Shown in pieces: positions 26,147-34,068 of a DNA stretch of 50,645 nt. Location of the stretch: NCBI GenBank assembly GCA_036380715.1, contig DASVEF010000228.1, positions 1 to 50,645 of the forward strand, given 5' to 3'. The stretch is from UBA5704 sp036380715 (GTDB lineage Bacteria; Acidobacteriota; Thermoanaerobaculia; Multivoradales; UBA5704). Both the position numbers and the translations under genes were made by a program. The notes beneath the pieces are model-generated. The model saw only the letters and a list, made by a program, of their open reading frames with translations, ran no database searches and was not told the origin of the DNA. Within the stretch, counting starts at the first letter, position 1; each line of letters starts with the position of its first letter.

Positions 26147-26782
26147 ATGGAATCCATCGTCGACAGAGAAAAAGGCCGTGCGGTCCCTGGAGAGGCGTCC
26201 AGCAATTCCTGCTGGGAGAGCGTCGTGCAGCGGCACGACGGCCGTCTGCGGAGGCGGGTGCGCCGGGAGCTTTCCCGGATCGGCCTGCGCGCCCGGTACG
26301 AGCTGGTCGAGGACGTGGTCCAGGACGTCTATTGCCGGCTGCTGGCGAGCGGATCGCCGCGTCTGCGCCGGTGGCAGGGGCCGGGCTTCGACGCGTATCT
26401 GGGAAGGACCGCGGAACGGGCCGTGCTCGACCACGTCCGGACGGCGAGCGCCGCCAAACGCGGCGGCTTCGGCAAAGTCCGCATCGGCCGGTGGACGCGC
26501 CGCCGGCTCGAGAGCCTCGGCGATCCGGGGCCGACGCCCGAGGAGGCCGCCCTGCACGGAGAGCTGCGGCGGCTCTTCCTGCACCGCTGCCGCCGCGTCC
26601 AGGGCCTGGGCCCGGCGAGCCGCAACGCCTGGATCATGAACCTGGCGGTCCTGGAAGGCTGGACCAGCCGGGAGATCTCCCAGGCCACCGGAGGGCAGAT
26701 GACCCCGCGCAGCATCGACTGCCTGGTGCACCGCATCCGAAGACGCCTGGCGCGGGAGGGGTTCGATTTGAAGAGGCGGTGA
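26147..26782 (+). CDS. ECF-like RNA polymerase sigma factor
   Basis: A 211-residue sigma-70-family protein. Region 2 is visible at about 45-100 (RYELVEDVVQDVYCRLLASG, then YLGRTAERAVLDHVRT) and region 4 at about 165-210 (WIMNLAVLEGWTSREISQAT, then SIDCLVHRIRRRLAREGF). The linker is longer than usual and Arg-rich. The ATG at 26147 follows AAGGAGAG, which lies inside a perfect hairpin. No anti-sigma factor is adjacent; the downstream gene is a deacetylase beyond a repeat. Confidence 0.82.
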   Translation: MESIVDREKGRAVPGEASSNSCWESVVQRHDGRLRRRVRRELSRIGLRARYELVEDVVQDVYCRLLASGSPRLRRWQGPGFDAYLGRTAERAVLDHVRTASAAKRGGFGKVRIGRWTRRRLESLGDPGPTPEEAALHGELRRLFLHRCRRVQGLGPASRNAWIMNLAVLEGWTSREISQATGGQMTPRSIDCLVHRIRRRLAREGFDLKRR

Positions 26783-26918
26783 CCCCTCACCCCCGGCCCC
26801 TCTCCCACCCCCTCCCTGTCCGCCGGGAGAGAGGGGGAAAATTGCAAAGGCAACTGCTTTTCTCCCCTCTCCCGGGCGGGCGTGAGTGCGGGTGGGAGAG
26901 GGGCCGGGGGTGAGGGTC
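26783..26918. repeat. CCCTCACC/GGGAGAGGG palindromic repeat, copy 3
   Basis: The arms are at 26783-26808 and 26892-26917. It begins at the base after the sigma factor stop codon and ends about 43 bases before the deacetylase start. Confidence 0.85.
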
Positions 26919-26960
26919 CGCGCGGGAGGGGAGAAAGAATCCGGCTATCATCCTCCTCCC

Positions 26961-27896
26961 ATGCAGATCTTCACCTCCCCCCGCTGCCTCCATCACCGCG
27001 CGCCGCGCGGTTATCCGGAGCGCGAGGAGCGCCTGTCGGGCATCCTGGAGCACCTGCGCGGCCGGGGGTGGCCGATCGTGGAGGACGCCCGCCACGAGAG
27101 GGCGCGGGAGGCGGTCGAGGCCGTGCACGACGCCGGCTACGTGGAGCGCTTCGAGCGCGCGGTCCGGCGCGGCGACTCCCTGATCGACTCGGCCGACAAC
27201 CCGCTCTCCCCCGATACCTGGGACGCGGCCTGGGGAGCGGTCGAGGCCACGCTCGCGGCCGCCGACTGGGCTGCCGAAGGGCGGACCGCCTTCGCCGCCG
27301 TGCGCCCGCCGGGGCATCACGCCGAGCGGTCGATGGCCATGGGCTTCTGCTTCTTCAACAGCATCGCGGTCGCGGCGGAGCACCTGCGCCGCCGGGGCGC
27401 CTCGCGGGTCGCCATCTTCGACTTCGACGTGCACCACGGCAACGGCACCCAGCACCTGTTCGAGGAGCGCGGCGACGTCTTCTACGCCAGCACCCACCAG
27501 TACCCCTTCTACCCGGGCACCGGCGCGGCGAACGAGCGGGGACGGGGCGACGGAGAGGGCGCGACCCTCAACGTGCCGCTGCCGGCGGGCACCGGCGACG
27601 AGAGGTACGCCGAGGCGATCGAAGGGGTCGTCATCCCCGCCCTGCGGCGCTTCGCGCCCGAGGCCCTGCTGATCTCCGCCGGCTTCGACGCCTGGCAGAA
27701 CGACCCTCTGGGCGGCATGAACGTCACCGAGCAGGGCTTCCGGAGCTGGGGAGACCGCCTGCGCGAGCTCGCCCGCGAGCTCTGCGAAGGCCGCCTGCTC
27801 GCCGTCCTGGAGGGCGGCTACGACCTGCGCAGCCTGCCCGGCCTGGTGGAGGTCTGCCTGGAGGGATTGGCGGACGGACGAGCCCTCACCCCCTGA
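26961..27896 (+). CDS. Histone deacetylase family (AcuC/HDAC-like) amidohydrolase
   Basis: A 311-residue class II-like HDAC-fold hydrolase that likely removes acetyl groups from lysine or a polyamine. Landmarks are RPPGHHAERSMAMGFCFFNS (general-base histidines at 119-120), IFDFDVHHGNGTQ (zinc ligands D156 and H158) and LISAGFDAWQNDPLGG (the third ligand). A VLEGGYDL motif is also present. The ATG at 26961 lacks a clear ribosome-binding site but is the only start before the conserved ITSPRCLHH-like N terminus. The last codons and the stop are provided by the start of repeat copy 4. Confidence 0.93.
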   Translation: MQIFTSPRCLHHRAPRGYPEREERLSGILEHLRGRGWPIVEDARHERAREAVEAVHDAGYVERFERAVRRGDSLIDSADNPLSPDTWDAAWGAVEATLAAADWAAEGRTAFAAVRPPGHHAERSMAMGFCFFNSIAVAAEHLRRRGASRVAIFDFDVHHGNGTQHLFEERGDVFYASTHQYPFYPGTGAANERGRGDGEGATLNVPLPAGTGDERYAEAIEGVVIPALRRFAPEALLISAGFDAWQNDPLGGMNVTEQGFRSWGDRLRELARELCEGRLLAVLEGGYDLRSLPGLVEVCLEGLADGRALTP

Positions 27897-27993
27897 CCCC
27901 CTCTCCCGTCACCGGGAGAGGGGGAAAACCCGCGATGGATTTGCTTTCTCCCCCTCTCCCGGTGACGGGAGAGGGGGCTGGGGGGTGAGGGCT
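27882..27993. repeat. CCCTCACC/GGGAGAGGG palindromic repeat, copy 4
   Basis: A near-perfect palindrome. The ends GCCCTCACCCCC/GGGGGTGAGGGC surround CTCTCCCGTCACCGGGAGAG and its mirror. The left end overlaps the 3' end of the deacetylase gene and supplies its TGA. Confidence 0.85.
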
Positions 27994-27995
27994 GA

Positions 27996-28025
27996 TTGAC
28001 ATTCGGCTATACCTGCTCATACAAT
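27996..28025 (+). promoter_or_regulatory. Sigma-70-type promoter of the secreted Ig-like protein gene
   Basis: TTGACA (27996-28001) and TACAAT (28020-28025) are separated by 18 bases. It lies just after repeat copy 4 and about 95 bases before the ATG at 28120. Confidence 0.65.
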
Positions 28026-28119
28026 CCCCGAAAGTTCACGTAATACTTGAGAGGTGGCCGGACATGTCCCCCATCTTTCATACTCTTCTTGGGATTCCGC
28101 GGTAGTGGAGGTTCAAGCG

Positions 28120-29334
28120 ATGAAGCGCAAAGTCATTCTGACCTTGATGGTGGTGGCTGTGCTGGCGGCCTCCGCTCCCGTCTGGGCGGCTCCGCCGTTC
28201 GGCAGCTTCGGCGGCAAAGTGGGCGGAGGGAACTCCGGACAGGGGCTCCTGCCGCTGCACGGCTGGGCCCTGGACGACGGGGGCGTCGAGGCGGTGGACA
28301 TCCTCGTCGACGGCGTGGTGGCCGGGCGCGCCGACCTCGGGCGCAGCCGTCCGAGAGTCCGGGAGCAGTTCCCCGGCTTCCCCGACGCGTCGGCCGCGGG
28401 CTGGGCCTTCGAGCTGGACACCACCCGCTTCCTGAACGGCCTCCACCGGGTCACGCCGCGGGTCAAGAGCCGGACGGGCGAGGTGGTCAACCTCAACTCC
28501 AGGGTCTTCGAGTTCAACAACGTGACGCACAACCTGGTGCCGTTCGGCAAGATCGAGTTCCCGAACCGCCAGGCCGAGATGCGCGGCAACTGCGACCTCG
28601 CCGATCCGGCCCGCCGCTTCACCGTGGTCAGCGGCTACGCCATGGACAACGGCGTCCAGGCGGACGACACCGGGGTGGGTTGGGTCGAGCTGCTGATCGA
28701 CCGCGCAGTTCGCTTCAACACGCAGCGGGACTGCTTCCACAGCGCCGCCACGGGCGGATCGAGCAACTGCTACGGCTTGCGCCGCATGGACCTCGTGCCG
28801 ATGTTCCCCGGGGTCGCGGACGCGCCGCACTCCGGATTCCGCTTCGTGCTCGACATCGGCGTCCTCATCGAGGCCTTCGGGTACGGGCCCGAGTCGCACC
28901 TGCTGACCATCCGGGCCGGCGACCACTTCGGCCAAGTCACCAACATCGCGGAGATGCCGGTGACCTTCACCTGTGACGAAGACATCTTCAACGAGGAGAC
29001 GCTCGGCGAGATCAGCAACCCGCGCAACGGCCAGCTCTTCAGCGGGATCATCCAGGCGATCGGCTGGGCCCTCGACTGGGAAGGCGTGGCGCAGATCCAG
29101 GTGCTGGTGGACGGCTCGCCCGTCGGCAACGCGACCCACGGCTTCGCGCGGCCGGCCGTCACCTCCGCCTACCCTGGCTACCCGGAGAGCGCTGCGCCGG
29201 GCTGGCAGATCTCGTTCGACAGCCGGGAGTTCTCCAACGGCGAGCACTGGCTGGAAGTCATCGTCACCGACGACCTCGGCGTCACCACCTACATCGGCCG
29301 GCGCCGCATCGTCATCGCCAACCCGCACCCGTAG
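28120..29334 (+). CDS. Secreted protein with three Ig-like modules
   Basis: A 404-residue exported protein with a signal peptide (MKRKVILTLMVVAVLAASAP, cleavage near VWAAP). Three related beta-rich modules follow. The first and third share the phrases GWALDDGGVEAVDILVDG and GWALDWEGVAQIQVLVDG, then FPGFPDASAAGWAFELD and YPGYPESAAPGWQISFD. The middle one is longer with a Cys pair. This resembles bacterial Ig-like (Big) domains found in Acidobacteriota secreted proteins; no catalytic motif is visible, so surface binding or adhesion is only an inference. GGAGG precedes the ATG. A promoter and a terminator bracket it as a single-gene unit. Confidence 0.8.
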   Translation: MKRKVILTLMVVAVLAASAPVWAAPPFGSFGGKVGGGNSGQGLLPLHGWALDDGGVEAVDILVDGVVAGRADLGRSRPRVREQFPGFPDASAAGWAFELDTTRFLNGLHRVTPRVKSRTGEVVNLNSRVFEFNNVTHNLVPFGKIEFPNRQAEMRGNCDLADPARRFTVVSGYAMDNGVQADDTGVGWVELLIDRAVRFNTQRDCFHSAATGGSSNCYGLRRMDLVPMFPGVADAPHSGFRFVLDIGVLIEAFGYGPESHLLTIRAGDHFGQVTNIAEMPVTFTCDEDIFNEETLGEISNPRNGQLFSGIIQAIGWALDWEGVAQIQVLVDGSPVGNATHGFARPAVTSAYPGYPESAAPGWQISFDSREFSNGEHWLEVIVTDDLGVTTYIGRRRIVIANPHP

Positions 29335-29363
29335 GCGCCGCGCGCCCGCGGGACCGCTCGACG

Positions 29364-29393
29364 ACGCCCCACCGCACCGGTGGGGCGTTTTGT
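29364..29393 (+). terminator. Rho-independent terminator
   Basis: CGCCCCACC (29365-29373) pairs with GGTGGGGCG (29379-29387), followed by TTTTGT. It lies 29 bases after the stop of the Ig-like protein gene. Confidence 0.9.
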
Positions 29394-29416
29394 ATATTGG
29401 AGACGAGGGCTGACGA

Positions 29417-30994
29417 GTGGCGAAACGAAAGCGCGGGGGCCGGTCGCCGGGCCAGCAGCCCCCAGTCCGCGGGTCTCACAGGGAAGAGGCGGGGAATCGA
29501 CGACCCTGGGTGGCCATCGTCGCCGCGGCGGCGGCGGTCATCGGATACTTCACCCTGCTGCGCCTGCTGGCTCCCAACCCCTGGGACCTCGACGAGTACT
29601 TCCACGTCGGGCTCGCCCGCGAGCTCCACAACGGAATGCCGGAGTCCTTCCGATGGACGCCGTTCTCCCTGGCGTTCGCGCGGTTCGCGGACAAGGAGCT
29701 GCTGTTCCACGTCCTGCTCATGCCGTTCACGGGCCTCTCTATCGAGCGGGCGGCGCTGGCCGGAGCGGTGCTCGGACAGCTCCTGGTGGTGGGCGCCTTC
29801 GCCTGGGTGCTCTGGCGCCTGCGCGTGACCCATGCGCCGGTCTACCTGCTCGCGCTCGCCGCCATGGGGACGACCTTCGTCTCCCGCATGGCCATGTGCC
29901 GCCCGCACCACGGCGAGATCGGCTTCACCATCCTCTTCCTTGGCCTGCTGCTCCTGGAGGCCCCGCCTCTCGCGCTCGCCGCGGTGGCGGCCGTCTTCGG
30001 CCTGTTCCACGCCAGCGGCTGGATGCCGGTCGCCTTCGCGATCCTCTGGCTCCTGGCCGCGCGCTTCGACCCTGCCGCCCCGGCGCGCCGGAGATGGCTG
30101 GACGTCGTTGCCACCGGCCTGGGCTGGTTCGCGGGCCAGTGCCTGCATCCGGCTTTCCCCCACAATCTGCGCCTGCTGTGGATCCAGAACGTCACCGTGC
30201 TCGGCGAGGCGACGGCCGGCGAGGAGGCGCTGCGCTCGCAGATCGGGTCGGAGCTGCAGCCCCTGCAGGGCCGCCTGGTGCCCGACCAGTGGCCGGCCCT
30301 GCTGGCCGCCGCCGTGCTCCTCGTCCTCCTGGCGACCCGGCCCCACTGGCGGCGACCGCAGGTGCTGCTCACCGCGGGGCTCGCCCTGCTCGCCCTGCTC
30401 TCCGGGCTCTTCCTGTGGCTGCGGTTCTTCGAGCTCGCCGCGCCGCTGACGCTGCTCTCGATCGCCGTGGGCAGCCAACTGCCCGGGAGCCCGGCGCGGC
30501 GGAAGGCGTCGCGGGCCGCCGTGGCGGGGATCGTCGCGCTGATCCTCGTGGGCGGCCTGTTCACCTTCAGCCGGCTGCGCGACTACCACGTCGGCCAGTT
30601 CGCGCCGCCGCGCGCGATGGCGGAGTGGCTCGCCGGGCACGGCCGGCCGGGAGAGCGCGTCTTCACCGCGAACTGGGCGGACTCGGCGCCGCTCTTCTAC
30701 TACGCGCCGCACCTGCAGTCGCTCGTGGCCCTGGATCCCACCTTCTTCCTGATCGCCGACCCCGAGCGGTTCCGGCTGTACGTGGATCTCGTGGAGGGGC
30801 GCGAGGTCGAGCCGGCGCGCGCCATCCGGGAGCGCTTCGGCGCTCGCTGGGTGACGGTCTGGAAAGTCCCCGGGTACAAGTCGTTCGCCACCCGTCTCGT
30901 CCGGTCCGGCCAGGCCACGGTTGCCTTCGCCGATCCGTTCTACCTCGTACTCGACCTCGGCGAACCTGCGGACCGCTCTCCCGCTATCTTTTGA
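29417..30994 (+). CDS. Polytopic membrane protein, GT-C glycosyltransferase-like
   Basis: A 525-residue integral membrane protein with about ten hydrophobic helices up to residue 390 and a soluble C-terminal domain. The first outer loop has the acidic DLDEYFHVGLAREL motif (residues 57-70), the kind of Asp/Glu signature used by GT-C glycosyltransferases (PMT/ArnT-like) acting on lipid-linked sugars. Further matches to that class are the GEIGFTILFLGLLLLEAPPL and FHASGWMPVAFAILWLLAA helices. The donor and acceptor are unknown. The GTG at 29417 has only a weak GAGG upstream. It is preceded by a terminator and followed by the MITE-like element. Confidence 0.75.
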   Translation: MAKRKRGGRSPGQQPPVRGSHREEAGNRRPWVAIVAAAAAVIGYFTLLRLLAPNPWDLDEYFHVGLARELHNGMPESFRWTPFSLAFARFADKELLFHVLLMPFTGLSIERAALAGAVLGQLLVVGAFAWVLWRLRVTHAPVYLLALAAMGTTFVSRMAMCRPHHGEIGFTILFLGLLLLEAPPLALAAVAAVFGLFHASGWMPVAFAILWLLAARFDPAAPARRRWLDVVATGLGWFAGQCLHPAFPHNLRLLWIQNVTVLGEATAGEEALRSQIGSELQPLQGRLVPDQWPALLAAAVLLVLLATRPHWRRPQVLLTAGLALLALLSGLFLWLRFFELAAPLTLLSIAVGSQLPGSPARRKASRAAVAGIVALILVGGLFTFSRLRDYHVGQFAPPRAMAEWLAGHGRPGERVFTANWADSAPLFYYAPHLQSLVALDPTFFLIADPERFRLYVDLVEGREVEPARAIRERFGARWVTVWKVPGYKSFATRLVRSGQATVAFADPFYLVLDLGEPADRSPAIF

Positions 30995-31035
30995 GCGGAC
31001 CGAAGGCAGCGGCTGGCATCTCGCTGGTTGCTTAG

Positions 31036-31226
31036 AGGGTGTCTCGAAAGTGCAGGCCGCACCGCTGAGAGCCCTCACCCCCTGGCCCCCTCTCCCGTCA
31101 CCGGGAGAGGGGGAAAACACAGAAGAGAGAAGGGGTTGGGCGGGGGCGCCCCTCTCCCGGTGACGGGAGAGGGGACGGGGGTGAGGGCCCGCAACGGCGA
31201 CTGTACGAGGACTTCTGAGACACCCT
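31036..31226. mobile_element. MITE-like element with 10-bp terminal inverted repeats and CTTAG duplication
   Basis: The ends are AGGGTGTCTC (31036-31045) and GAGACACCCT (31217-31226). The flanks CTTAG at 31031-31035 and 31227-31231 are identical, consistent with a 5-bp target duplication. Inside is a complete copy of the CCCTCACC/GGGAGAGGG repeat. There is no coding capacity. The right duplication contains the stop codon of the PIN gene. A close relative lies at 47137-47290. Confidence 0.8.
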
Positions 31227-31227
31227 C

Positions 31228-31686
31228 TTAGAGTCCCAGTAGCCGGAGAAACGCGAGCGGGCTGACAATCTGCACAGGGTGATAGCCCGCACAGCGGATC
31301 ACCTTCAGCGGCAGCAGGTCACGCCGGTCGTCGGTAACAATGTACTCGGCTCCTGCTTCCAGAGCGCAGCAGACCACGATGTTGTCTTTGAGATCGGACG
31401 GCACCTTGTCGAGTCCCTGGTAATGGCCCGGGACGACGAGGGCAACGCGGCGCAGGACCCCTAGGATTCGACGTAAATCCAGGTCCGAAAAGGGGGCGTA
31501 CTTCTGGAGACGCGGCGAGCGGAGGACATCAACAAGCTCCGCAAGGAGGGGCTCGGACGTCACGAAGTGGAAAGCTCGTTGCGTCAAGGCGGTCAACAGT
31601 CGGCTCGTCACTCCGGAAGGGGAGATGAGCACCCGAACGACGAGATTGGTATCGAGGACCGCTCGCTGGAGACTGTGCTCGACCAC
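31228..31686 (-). CDS. PIN-domain toxin (PIN_3/COG1569-like ribonuclease)
   Basis: A 152-residue PIN-domain protein. The acidic metal residues are visible: an Asp in AVLDTNLVVRVL, a Glu in EPLLAELVDVL, an Asp in DLKDNIVVCCALE and an Asp pair in YIVTDDRRDLL. Members are usually VapC-like RNases silenced by a partner antitoxin. The start is GTG at 31686 with no clear Shine-Dalgarno, 32 bases after the candidate antitoxin, so coupling is likely. The stop codon falls within the 5-bp duplication of the MITE-like element. Confidence 0.88.
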   Translation of the reverse strand: MVEHSLQRAVLDTNLVVRVLISPSGVTSRLLTALTQRAFHFVTSEPLLAELVDVLRSPRLQKYAPFSDLDLRRILGVLRRVALVVPGHYQGLDKVPSDLKDNIVVCCALEAGAEYIVTDDRRDLLPLKVIRCAGYHPVQIVSPLAFLRLLGL

Positions 31687-31718
31687 GAAGGCTGGGGTGT
31701 TCGTGCCTGCGAGAGCGT

Positions 31719-31958
31719 CTATTGCGGGCGTGTAGAGGCGAGGCTTCGCCTTGAGCGGACTTCGCGGACGGCTCGATTTACGTCCCGAGCGACCACGCGA
31801 GAGTCGGCGGCTTGGACCTTCTGCTGTAGATCCTCAACAAGGAGGCGAAGCTCCAGCTCAGGCGTGACGACGAGCCGCAGAAGCTCCAGCCGGTCATCCG
31901 GTCCTAGCGACTCGATCTGCCTGGCGAGATCTTGAACTTTCTGTGGATTGTGCGCCAT
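31719..31958 (-). CDS. Probable antitoxin partner of the PIN protein
   Basis: A 79-residue, mostly helical protein (VQDLARQIESLGPDDRLELL, then VEDLQQKVQAADSRVVARDV and a basic tail). I do not see a ribbon-helix-helix or AbrB fold by eye. Position (directly upstream of a PIN gene, same strand) and size suggest an antitoxin. The ATG at 31958 follows GAGGCTGG; an upstream in-frame ATG adds 8 residues. Confidence 0.65.
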   Translation of the reverse strand: MAHNPQKVQDLARQIESLGPDDRLELLRLVVTPELELRLLVEDLQQKVQAADSRVVARDVNRAVREVRSRRSLASTRPQ

Positions 31959-32098
31959 ATATCCAGCCTCGAAGGTCAGCATACCACCGCCAGGTGCCTC
32001 GTCTCCACGTCCCCTGGTCCGGAAGCTCCACCCAGCGGAACGCCGCTGCCGGGGAGGAGCCGGCGCCAGCTCCGAAGCCGCGGCCCCCGCGCCCGCGG

Positions 32099-32623
32099 TC
32101 AGAAATGACGGACCCGTTGCGGCAGGTCGTCGGGCGGCCTTCCCTCCAGGGTGACGGGCCAGCCCAAGAGATCGGGCCGCGGGCCGAAGAGGACGTAGAC
32201 CTCTCCGCTCCGGGGCGGTCCTTCCTGGAGCCCGTCGTTGACGATCCATCCGCGGGCTCCTCCGGGGAGCAAGGCCGCCGAGAGGGTGGCGAGTCCCTGG
32301 CTGCCCAGAGCCCGCAGGCGCGCGGCTTCCCGCTGGCATTCCGCGTAAGAGTCGATCCCTCCGGTCAGCACCTCCTCCGGAAGATCGGGCCGGGCATCGG
32401 GAGGAGCAGGGACTTCCACCGCCCACAGGGCCCGGCGGATTCCGGCCAGGTCCTCGGGATCGCGGATCTCCTCGTGCCGGAGGAGCTCGGCCCAGGCGCC
32501 GTCCGGAGTGTCCGCGAAGTAGTGGACGGGACCTTCCCCCGGGCCGTGCCAGCGCCCGGGAGGCTGCGACGCGGTCTCCCAGAGGAACGGGAAACGCGGG
32601 TCCGCGTGGCGGAAGACGATCAC
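32099..32623 (-). CDS. RES-domain toxin
   Basis: A 174-residue RES-family protein, toxins that degrade or ADP-ribosylate using NAD. Landmarks are an N-terminal Arg/His region, QPPGRWHGPGEGPVHYFADT, DGAWAELLRHEEI and a C-terminal RGWIVNDGLQ. The start is GTG at 32623, overlapping the Xre antitoxin stop as GTGA. The pair order (antitoxin first, then RES toxin) is the usual one. Confidence 0.85.
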   Translation of the reverse strand: MIVFRHADPRFPFLWETASQPPGRWHGPGEGPVHYFADTPDGAWAELLRHEEIRDPEDLAGIRRALWAVEVPAPPDARPDLPEEVLTGGIDSYAECQREAARLRALGSQGLATLSAALLPGGARGWIVNDGLQEGPPRSGEVYVLFGPRPDLLGWPVTLEGRPPDDLPQRVRHF

Positions 32624-33246
32624 GTGGCTGGAGAAGAGGTCAGGGACTGGGCGAGCTCGCGGAGCCGCTTCGGCTCCGGGCTCTCCGGATCCCAATCGCC
32701 GCGCAGGAGATCGGCCGGGGCCTTGCCTCCGAGCAGGGTCCGAGGCCGCTCGAACCAGCGGCGGATCCCGAACTCGTTGTAGGCGCCGGCCAGATCGCCC
32801 ACCAGGGTCGCCAGGAAATGCAGCCGGCCGGCGAGCTTGTCCGGCGTGGGGCGGGAGCCCGCGCGATAGCGGCGGACGCTCGCCGGCGAGATTTCGAGAA
32901 GATGGGCGAGCCGGTCGGTTCCGAAGAGGGTCTCGAGAGCGCGCCACTCGTTGGCGGGAGACGGCGATTCCTCGATCGCCAGGGCGAGACGGTCCAGGAG
33001 CCTGCCCACCTCCGACCGTCCGATCTTGCTCGGAGGAGCGGAGAAGGCCGCCTGCACCTCCGTACCGATGCCGGCCAAGGCGATCTTGTCGACCACCTCC
33101 CGGAAAGAAGGCAGGTCGAGACAGTGGATTTCCACGTCCTCCAGGAGCCCCATGGCATCCGCCGTGGAGATGACCCCTACCGCCACACGGGCGATCTCCG
33201 GGGAGTCAAACGGAGCGGCAGTGGATGTGATCTGGATCGTGCTCAT
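32620..33246 (-). CDS. Xre/MbcA/ParS-type antitoxin (DUF2384)
   Basis: A 208-residue antitoxin. A central helix-turn-helix (TDRLAHLLEISPASVRRYRA) is followed by a DUF2384 toxin-binding domain (FGIRRWFERPRTLLGGKAPA, then DLLRGDWDPE). The N-terminal 80 residues are longer than usual and have no clear match. The ATG at 33246 is preceded by GGAGC. It should repress its own operon and block the active site of the RES toxin. The frame overlaps the toxin by 4 bases. Confidence 0.87.
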   Translation of the reverse strand: MSTIQITSTAAPFDSPEIARVAVGVISTADAMGLLEDVEIHCLDLPSFREVVDKIALAGIGTEVQAAFSAPPSKIGRSEVGRLLDRLALAIEESPSPANEWRALETLFGTDRLAHLLEISPASVRRYRAGSRPTPDKLAGRLHFLATLVGDLAGAYNEFGIRRWFERPRTLLGGKAPADLLRGDWDPESPEPKRLRELAQSLTSSPAT

Positions 33247-33372
33247 GCTCCAGATTGTATCCGATTCAGAGCCATTCTGCATCCTGACGGACCGGGGGGA
33301 TCAGGAAGGCCCGACCATCGTGGGAGGACGCAGCCTGCTGTGCCTGGCGCACTTACGAGGAAAGGGACTCCC

Positions 33373-33532
33373 GCTTTCGAGCCTCCGAAGGAGGCGACGG
33401 CATGTAGCCGGGGGTGTCAGCCCCGGGTACGCGTCCCCCCCAAAATTCCCGAGCCCGGGAGGGGCGACGGCGGACTGAGGGGCGACAGCCCCAACAGGGG
33501 AGGGGTCAGCCGACCGGCCATCCACGAAACGG
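33373..33532. repeat. Dispersed ~155-bp repeat, copy 1
   Basis: It shares order and sequence with 34537-34690 in the same orientation: GCTTTCGAGCC, GGCGACGGCATGTAGCC, GTCAGCCCCGGG, a C-run, GAGGGG and CCACGAAACGG. Internal hairpins such as CCCGGGGCG/CGTCAGCCCCGGG are evident. A tail-like relic (TCTACGAAGCGGCCGGCACC) lies near 33851. There is no coding content. Confidence 0.75.
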
Positions 33533-33567
33533 CTGCCGCCTCGTACCGGGCACGACCGGCCGTCCCC

Positions 33568-33819
33568 AAGCCTGGCGAGGCGAGCGCTGTGCCTGGTCAG
33601 GCCCGCAGCGCGCCTGGTCAGGCGAGCGCCGTGCCTGGCTAGGCCTGCAGCGTGCCTGGCGAGGCGAGCACCGTGCCTGGCTAGGCCTGCAGCGTGCCTG
33701 GTCAGGCGAACGCCGTGCCTGGCTAGGCCTGCAGCGTGCCTGGTCAGGCGAGCACCATGCCTGGTCAGGTACGCAGGGGGCCTGGTCAGGCGAGCACCAT
33801 ACCTCGCTCAGCACCTTCG
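33568..33819. repeat. Tandem array, 12 copies of a 21-bp unit with a palindromic core
   Basis: Twelve units of exactly 21 bp. Most carry GCCT-NNNN-AGGC cores (GCCTGGTCAGGC, GCCTGGCTAGGC or GCCTGGCGAGGC) followed by GAGCACC or TGCAGC. In the middle the two unit types alternate, making a 42-bp higher-order repeat. The last unit is degenerate. Sequence differs from the array at 13779-14114 but the period is the same. It lies upstream of the XRE gene. Confidence 0.85.
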
Positions 33820-34068
33820 GATGCGTACCCCTCTCTGACTCCAGCCGGCTGTCTACGAAGCGGCCGGCACCAAGGCCGAGCCGCACCTGCTGGGCGGTAC
33901 ATAGCGATGATATACCGAAGAATTGCCGCCCGATGGCCGTGAGGTTGGAACTGCAAGCGGGGCGGAGCCTCGCTCGGCGCAGCACCTCGTCCGGCCAGGG
34001 CTGGGTTACGTCGTGCCTGCGCCCCGCGAGATTGATTCCAGGACTGGGCGCGGCTACGCTTCCCCGTC
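33820..34068. other. Non-coding stretch before the XRE gene
   Basis: It holds a short relic similar to the end of the dispersed repeat (about 33849-33895) and then the region just before the ATG at 34069. I see no gene, and no clear promoter boxes beyond a TACGCT seven bases upstream of that ATG. Confidence 0.5.

Noticed and set aside
29312..31120. 602-codon minus-strand frame opposite the GT-C-like membrane protein
   Set aside because: Gln/Glu/Arg/Gly-rich shadow sequence with no recognisable domain. The plus strand has clear transmembrane helices and a DLDE motif.
33568..33819. CRISPR array
   Set aside because: Units are directly adjacent with no unique spacers, and no cas genes are present in the window.
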